Shown: positions 59,794-64,000 of the stretch, piece by piece
Layout: the number at the start of each line of letters is the position of its first letter
Numbering within the stretch: position 1 is the stretch's first letter
Source of the DNA: an uncultured Alphaproteobacteria bacterium
GTDB taxonomy: Bacteria; Pseudomonadota; Alphaproteobacteria; UBA6615
Length of the DNA: 64,000 bases
Assembly: GCA_943787445.1 (NCBI GenBank)
Contig: CALSML010000019.1
Location: 1 to 64,000 of the forward strand
Direction of reading: 5' to 3'
Made by a program: the position numbers and the translations under genes
Notes under the pieces: generated by a model
Databases searched by the model: none
What the model was told of the DNA's origin: nothing
Seen by the model: the letters and a program-made list of their open reading frames with translations, nothing else

Positions 59794-60951
59794 ATGACTC
59801 TTAAAATTTCGTCCCGGGGCCAGATTGACCCTTTCATCGTTATGGATGTCATGCGCGATGCCAACGCACTGGATGCGACCGGGGCGAATATCGTTCACCT
59901 TGAAGTTGGTCAGCCCGGTACGCCGGCGCCAGAGCGGGTCCGCGAAGCTGCGGCGGCAGCAGCTCTTTCGGAGCGTCTGGGATATACCGACGCGATGGGG
60001 ATAGTCCCTCTGCGTGAACGCATCGCGCGGCACTATCGGGACTTCTATGATGTTGAGGTGGACCCGGCGGGTGTGGTTGTCACCACCGGGTCATCGGGGA
60101 GTTTCCTGCTGTCGTTTCTGGCGGCTTTTGATGAGGGTGATCGCGTGGCACTGGCCGCGCCAGGATATCCGGCCTATCGCAACATCCTGTCTGCTTTGGG
60201 TGTGGAGCCTGTGGTGGTGGAAACCCGTCTCGAAGACCGGTTTCAGCCGACCCCGGAGCTTCTGGGACAGGTCGAGGGCCGGATTGATGGACTGATCGTC
60301 GCGAGCCCGTCCAACCCGACCGGAACAATGATCGACCGGGCAGGGATGGATGAACTCACACAATACTGTCGCAAGAATGGTATCCGGTTGATCTCCGATG
60401 AAATTTATCACGGGATCACCTATGGGCATGAATCGGTGACGGCGCTATCCTTCGACCCCAATGCGCTGATTATAAACAGTTTTTCGAAGTATTTTTCGAT
60501 GACGGGCTGGCGGTTGGGATGGATGATTGTCCCGCCAGACATGCTGCGCTCGATCGAGTGCCTGGCACAGAATCTGTTTATTTCCCCGCCGTCATTGTCA
60601 CAGGTCGCGGCAATGGCTGCCTTCGACAGTCTTGATGAATTGCGTGAAAACGTGGTGCGATATGCAAAGAACCGGGAGATTTTGCTCGCCGAGTTGCCCA
60701 AGGCGGGTTTCGATCGGCTGGCGCCCGCAGACGGCGCATTCTACATCTATGCCGATGTGGGTGAACTGACCAATGACAGTGCTGAGTTCTGTCGTCGCAT
60801 GTTGACGGAAGCGCAGGTGGCCGCCACGCCGGGTCTCGATTTTGACCCGTATCGTGGCAACGCCTATGTGCGGTTTTCGTTCGCCGGAAGTGAGGACGAC
60901 ATCATACGGGGGGTCCAACGCCTGAAAGACTGGCGGATCAACACCAGCTAA
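59794..60951 (+). CDS. PLP-dependent class I/II aminotransferase
   Basis: Encodes 385 residues. Marks: EVGQPGTPAPERVREA, GYTDAMGIVPLRERIARHY, TTGSSGSFLLSFLAAFDEGD, APGYPAYRN, ASPSNPTGTMID, LISDEIYHGITYG, and the PLP lysine in NSFSKYFSMTGWRLGWM. Aspartate aminotransferase-like fold; amino acid substrate not predictable. Nine bp after the GGT-like gene, so possibly cotranscribed. Confidence 0.92.
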   Translation: MTLKISSRGQIDPFIVMDVMRDANALDATGANIVHLEVGQPGTPAPERVREAAAAAALSERLGYTDAMGIVPLRERIARHYRDFYDVEVDPAGVVVTTGSSGSFLLSFLAAFDEGDRVALAAPGYPAYRNILSALGVEPVVVETRLEDRFQPTPELLGQVEGRIDGLIVASPSNPTGTMIDRAGMDELTQYCRKNGIRLISDEIYHGITYGHESVTALSFDPNALIINSFSKYFSMTGWRLGWMIVPPDMLRSIECLAQNLFISPPSLSQVAAMAAFDSLDELRENVVRYAKNREILLAELPKAGFDRLAPADGAFYIYADVGELTNDSAEFCRRMLTEAQVAATPGLDFDPYRGNAYVRFSFAGSEDDIIRGVQRLKDWRINTS

Positions 60952-60971
60952 TCCCGTCCGACGCAGAACAA

Positions 60972-60990
60972 AGCCGTTCTACGAACGGCT
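60972..60990 (-). terminator. Possible terminator at the end of rne
   Basis: AGCCGTTC (60972-60979), 3-base loop, GAACGGCT (60983-60990), straddling the rne stop codon. On the minus strand it is followed by TTGTTCT, a weak T-rich run. Likely a weak terminator or 3'-end stabiliser between convergent genes. Confidence 0.35.
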
Positions 60991-63535
60991 CCACCATCCC
61001 GACCGACGCGGTCGTTTGTCTTCTTCCTCTTCTTCTTTTTCTGCGACGGGTTCAGTTTCCGTCTCAGGCTCAGATTCAGCTTCAGGCTCTGCGTCGGCGG
61101 CATCAGCCTCGGTTTCGTCTTCGACTGTAGCCTCTACCTCTGTTTCGGCATCATCCTCGTCCGATACTTCATCGGGCTTGGTGGCTTCAACGTCGTCTGA
61201 AGTGATCTCGGCACTGTTCGGCTCCGGGATGTCCAGATCGGTATCGACTTCGCCGTCGTCAGAATCTGCATCTGTGGTTTCAGAACTCGCGTCGGACCCC
61301 TCGTTGTCACCATCCGTCTCGGCAGCGTCTTTCGTGCGCCGGCCACGCCGACGAGGGCGACGGCGACGACGCTTGGGGGCGTCTTCGTCATTGTCACCCG
61401 TTTCCGTTTCGGCTTCGGACGCCTCGTCGGTGCTGTCGTTCGAAGCTTCGGGATTTTCCGTTTCTTCCGAATTGTCCTGGGTCTCGGTATCCGCATCGGA
61501 TTTCCGACGACGACGACCACCGCGACGTCCACGCCGACGACCATTGCGCTTTCCGCTCTCTTCGTCACCGCCGTCATCAGTGCCGGCATCCGCGTCTTCA
61601 GTGGCGTCGGACGTGCTTCCGCTATCAGAGGATTCGTCGGTGGAGTCTTCCGAGCGTTTGCGTCCGCGCCGTCGCCGCCGCTTGGGGGCGTCGTCGTCAC
61701 GCTTGTCGCTGCCACGATCATTCCCGCGGGAGGAACGATTGTTCCGCGTGTCCTTGTCGTCGTCACTGTCGCCGCTGGAATGTCCGACCTCGTATTCTGA
61801 GGGCGCCAAAGCCGGATCTGCGAGAACAAGCACGCGAATGCCGTGGCGTTCTTCGATCTCACGCAGGGAATCGCGTTTCTGGTTCAGCAGATAGAGAGCG
61901 ATATCCGTTTGCGCTTTGACGGTGACTTCTTCGGATCGTTTGCGCAGACCTTCTTCTTCCAGTTCACGGAGAATGGCCATTGCCGTGGATTCCGTGGATC
62001 GCACAAATCCGGCACCCTGACATACCGGGCAAATCTGAGCGTGTGCTTCGTGCAGGCTTGAACGAAGCCGCTGGCGCGACAGTTCCAGCAGACCGAAGCT
62101 TGAGATACGTCCGATCTGGATGCGGGCACGATCGGTCTTCATAGCCTCTTTGAGGCGCCGCTCCACCGCGTGATTGTTGCGGGACACATCCATGTCGATG
62201 AAATCGATCACCACAAGTCCGGCCAGATCGCGCAGACGTAATTGCCGCGCAACTTCGTCTGCCGCTTCCAGATTGGTGCGATAGGCGGTCTGTTCGACGT
62301 TGCGCTCGCGGGTGGAACGTCCCGAGTTCACATCGATGGCCACCAATGCTTCCGTCGGGTTGATCACCAGGTAACCACCGGATTTCAGCTGCACGACGGG
62401 TTCGTGAATTTCATCAAGCTGCTGGTCAACCTGATACCGGTTGAACAGGGGAATGCTCGGGTCTTCGTATTTCTGTACCCGTTTCGCGTGAGATGGAATC
62501 ATCGTGCGCATCAGGGCTTTTGCTGCCTTGTAGGCTTCGTCACCTTCGATCAGGACCTCGTCGATGTCCCGGTCTATAGATATCGCGCAACGCCCGTTTG
62601 ATGACGTCACCCTCTTCATAGATGAGGGACGGCGCGGACGAGTTCATCGTCAATTCACGGGTTTCGTCCCACACCCGCCGCAGATATTCGTAGTCGCGCT
62701 TGATCTCGGATTTGGTGCGCTCGACACCCGCGGTGCGCATGATCACCGCCATGCCCTCGGGCACATCCATCTCCGACATGATGCTTTTCATCGCCTTGCG
62801 ATGTTTCGGGTCGGTGATCTTGCGGCTGACGCCCCCACCGCGCGATGTGTTGGGCATCAACACGCAATAACGGCCGGGCATGGAGAGATAGGTGGTCAGG
62901 GCTGCGCCCTTGTTGCCGCGCTCCTCCTTGACGACCTGCACCAGCAGAATCTGACGTCGCTTGATGACTTCCTGAATCTTGTAGCTGCGGGTCAGCTTGC
63001 GCAGACGGCGACGATGGGATTCGGCCAGCTCGCGAATGTCTTCATCATCGGATTCACTGTCGACGTCGCCTGAATCCTCGTCCCCATCAGTCTCTTCGGC
63101 AGTGTCCCCGTCTTCGGTGACCTCCCCATCTTCGGCGACGTCTCCATCTTCGGCAGGTTCGGCGTCGTCTGCGGCGTCGCTGTGCGCAGCCGCTTCGTCA
63201 GGCGAAGCGTCTGCTTCGTCTGAAGCCCCATTCTCGTCGTCATCATCCGAGCCATGAGATTCCGCAAGCAACTTCTCACGATCCTCGATCGGAATTTGAT
63301 AGTAGTCGGGGTGGATTTCATTGAAGGCGAGGAAACCGTGGCGATTGCCGCCAAAATCGACAAATGCAGCCTGAAGGGACGGCTCCACACGTGTCACCTT
63401 GGCCAGATAGATATTGCTCTTGATCTGACGTTTGGTTGAGGTTTCGTAATCGTATTCGAGGAGATCGTTTCCATCCGCCACCACAACACGGGTTTCTTCC
63501 GGATGGGTTGCGTCAATAAGCATGCGCTTTGGCAT
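60979..63535 (-). CDS. rne: Ribonuclease E/G, one frameshift
   Basis: About 850 residues from MPKRMLIDATHPEETRV at 63535. The S1 domain is split by an acidic insert (residues about 96-170). The catalytic domain has the Mg-binding Asp residues in ALVAIDVNSGRST and GLVVIDFIDMDVS, and the zinc-link CPVCQGAGF. The last 300 residues alternate acidic and Arg-rich blocks (KRRRRRGRKR, RRRRPRRRGRR), the degradosome scaffold region. The frame shifts near 62570, between RALRDIY and DIDEVLIEGDEAYKAAK. It is the main mRNA decay and rRNA processing nuclease. Confidence 0.94.
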
Positions 63536-64000
63536 GTGTTTTTCCCGGCGGAAATCCTGATCCATGTCATGCGAACGGAGACATGGATGGTCCCGCATTG
63601 GACAAAGTCTGTACCGGAACCTGTACCGTCGAACGGGCGTTTTGCACCAGGACGGCAGGTTGTATCCGAATACCCGTACGCCTGTTGTTCAGGGCACGGC
63701 GACTTCGAAGTTGGACAAACCGCTATTCAATTCTGCGCGCATTTTTGAAACCAGCTACGGGGGCCTGCCCGGACAATCGTCCAAAGCGCTACGCACGCTG
63801 GTCGCAAATCACGCGCAGCGACGTTGAATCGCGGGTGTTCGCGTCAACACCATAGCTTTCACTGGCTGCTTCGACAATGGATGGATGCGAAAAAAGGACG
63901 AAGCGATTGTGAGTTGCAGCGGATCGAAGGATGACGATATATGAATCTGCGATGTCATTGATTTTGAAACAATTCTCGGCTTGTGTGTCCGTTCTGCGAA
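63536..64000. other. Gene-free region upstream of rne
   Basis: A 465-bp stretch with no convincing gene on either strand. It becomes AT-rich after about 63880. rne leaders are long and self-regulating in other bacteria, so much of this may be rne promoter and 5' UTR. A TTGACG on the minus strand (63846-63841) has no good -10 box. Confidence 0.45.

Noticed and set aside
61016..61894. A Ser-rich 292-residue frame opposite the rne tail
   Set aside because: It is the reverse reading of Glu/Asp/Arg codons in the RNase E tail.

Overview
The window is chromosomal DNA from an alphaproteobacterium, probably Rhodospirillales-like. The evidence is the order tRNA-Tyr, tRNA-Gly, tufA, tRNA-Trp, secE, nusG, rplKAJL, rpoBC, rpsLG, fusA, tufB, then the full S10/spc/alpha ribosomal clusters. 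ATP12, propionyl-CoA carboxylase, a short-LID adenylate kinase and RNase E with an acidic S1-domain insert agree with this. No species is claimed.

Layout. 1-2.34 kb: accessory DNA with a winged-helix protein, a coiled-coil protein and an AT-rich secreted alpha/beta hydrolase. It ends in a tRNA-Thr remnant and carries paired 11-bp-spaced repeats, which suggests the end of an integrated element. 2.4-3.75 kb: ridA and rlmB on the minus strand. 3.8-36.3 kb: one nearly continuous plus-strand block of translation and transcription genes, with the secretion genes secE and secY and with adk. Visible control sites are a promoter before tRNA-Tyr, a leader before rplJ, nested alternative hairpins between rplL and rpoB, a terminator after rpoC, a strong promoter before rpsL, a promoter inside a dyad before rpsM, and a terminator after rplQ. 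36.4-44.4 kb: a Do-type protease, rarA, crcB, a pseudouridine synthase, a large AsmA-like protein and ATP12. 44.4-50.8 kb: propionyl-CoA carboxylase (pccB, pccA) around a small methyltransferase and an antisense membrane adenylate cyclase, then acylphosphatase. 50.8-64 kb: lipB, an internally deleted malic enzyme frame, mgtE, an S9 peptidase, maiA, a DsbA-like oxidoreductase, a BepA-like M48 protease, a gamma-glutamyltransferase-like lipoprotein without its catalytic Thr, an aminotransferase and RNase E.

Sequence quality matters. Single-base indels break many essential genes, densely from 9.3 to 22.2 kb (rpoB, rpoC, rpsL, rpsG, fusA, tufB) and again at 37.2-39.4 kb (Do protease, rarA, crcB). 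Isolated breaks occur in secY, the AsmA-like gene, the cyclase, lipB and rne. Such genes cannot all be dead, so these are most likely assembly errors. Each is annotated over its full span.

I found no clearly new multi-gene system. The best leads are the element end with the tRNA-Thr remnant, the rplL-rpoB RNA switch candidate, the in-frame mini malic enzyme, the Thr-less GGT lipoprotein, and two EF-Tu genes that differ in protein sequence.
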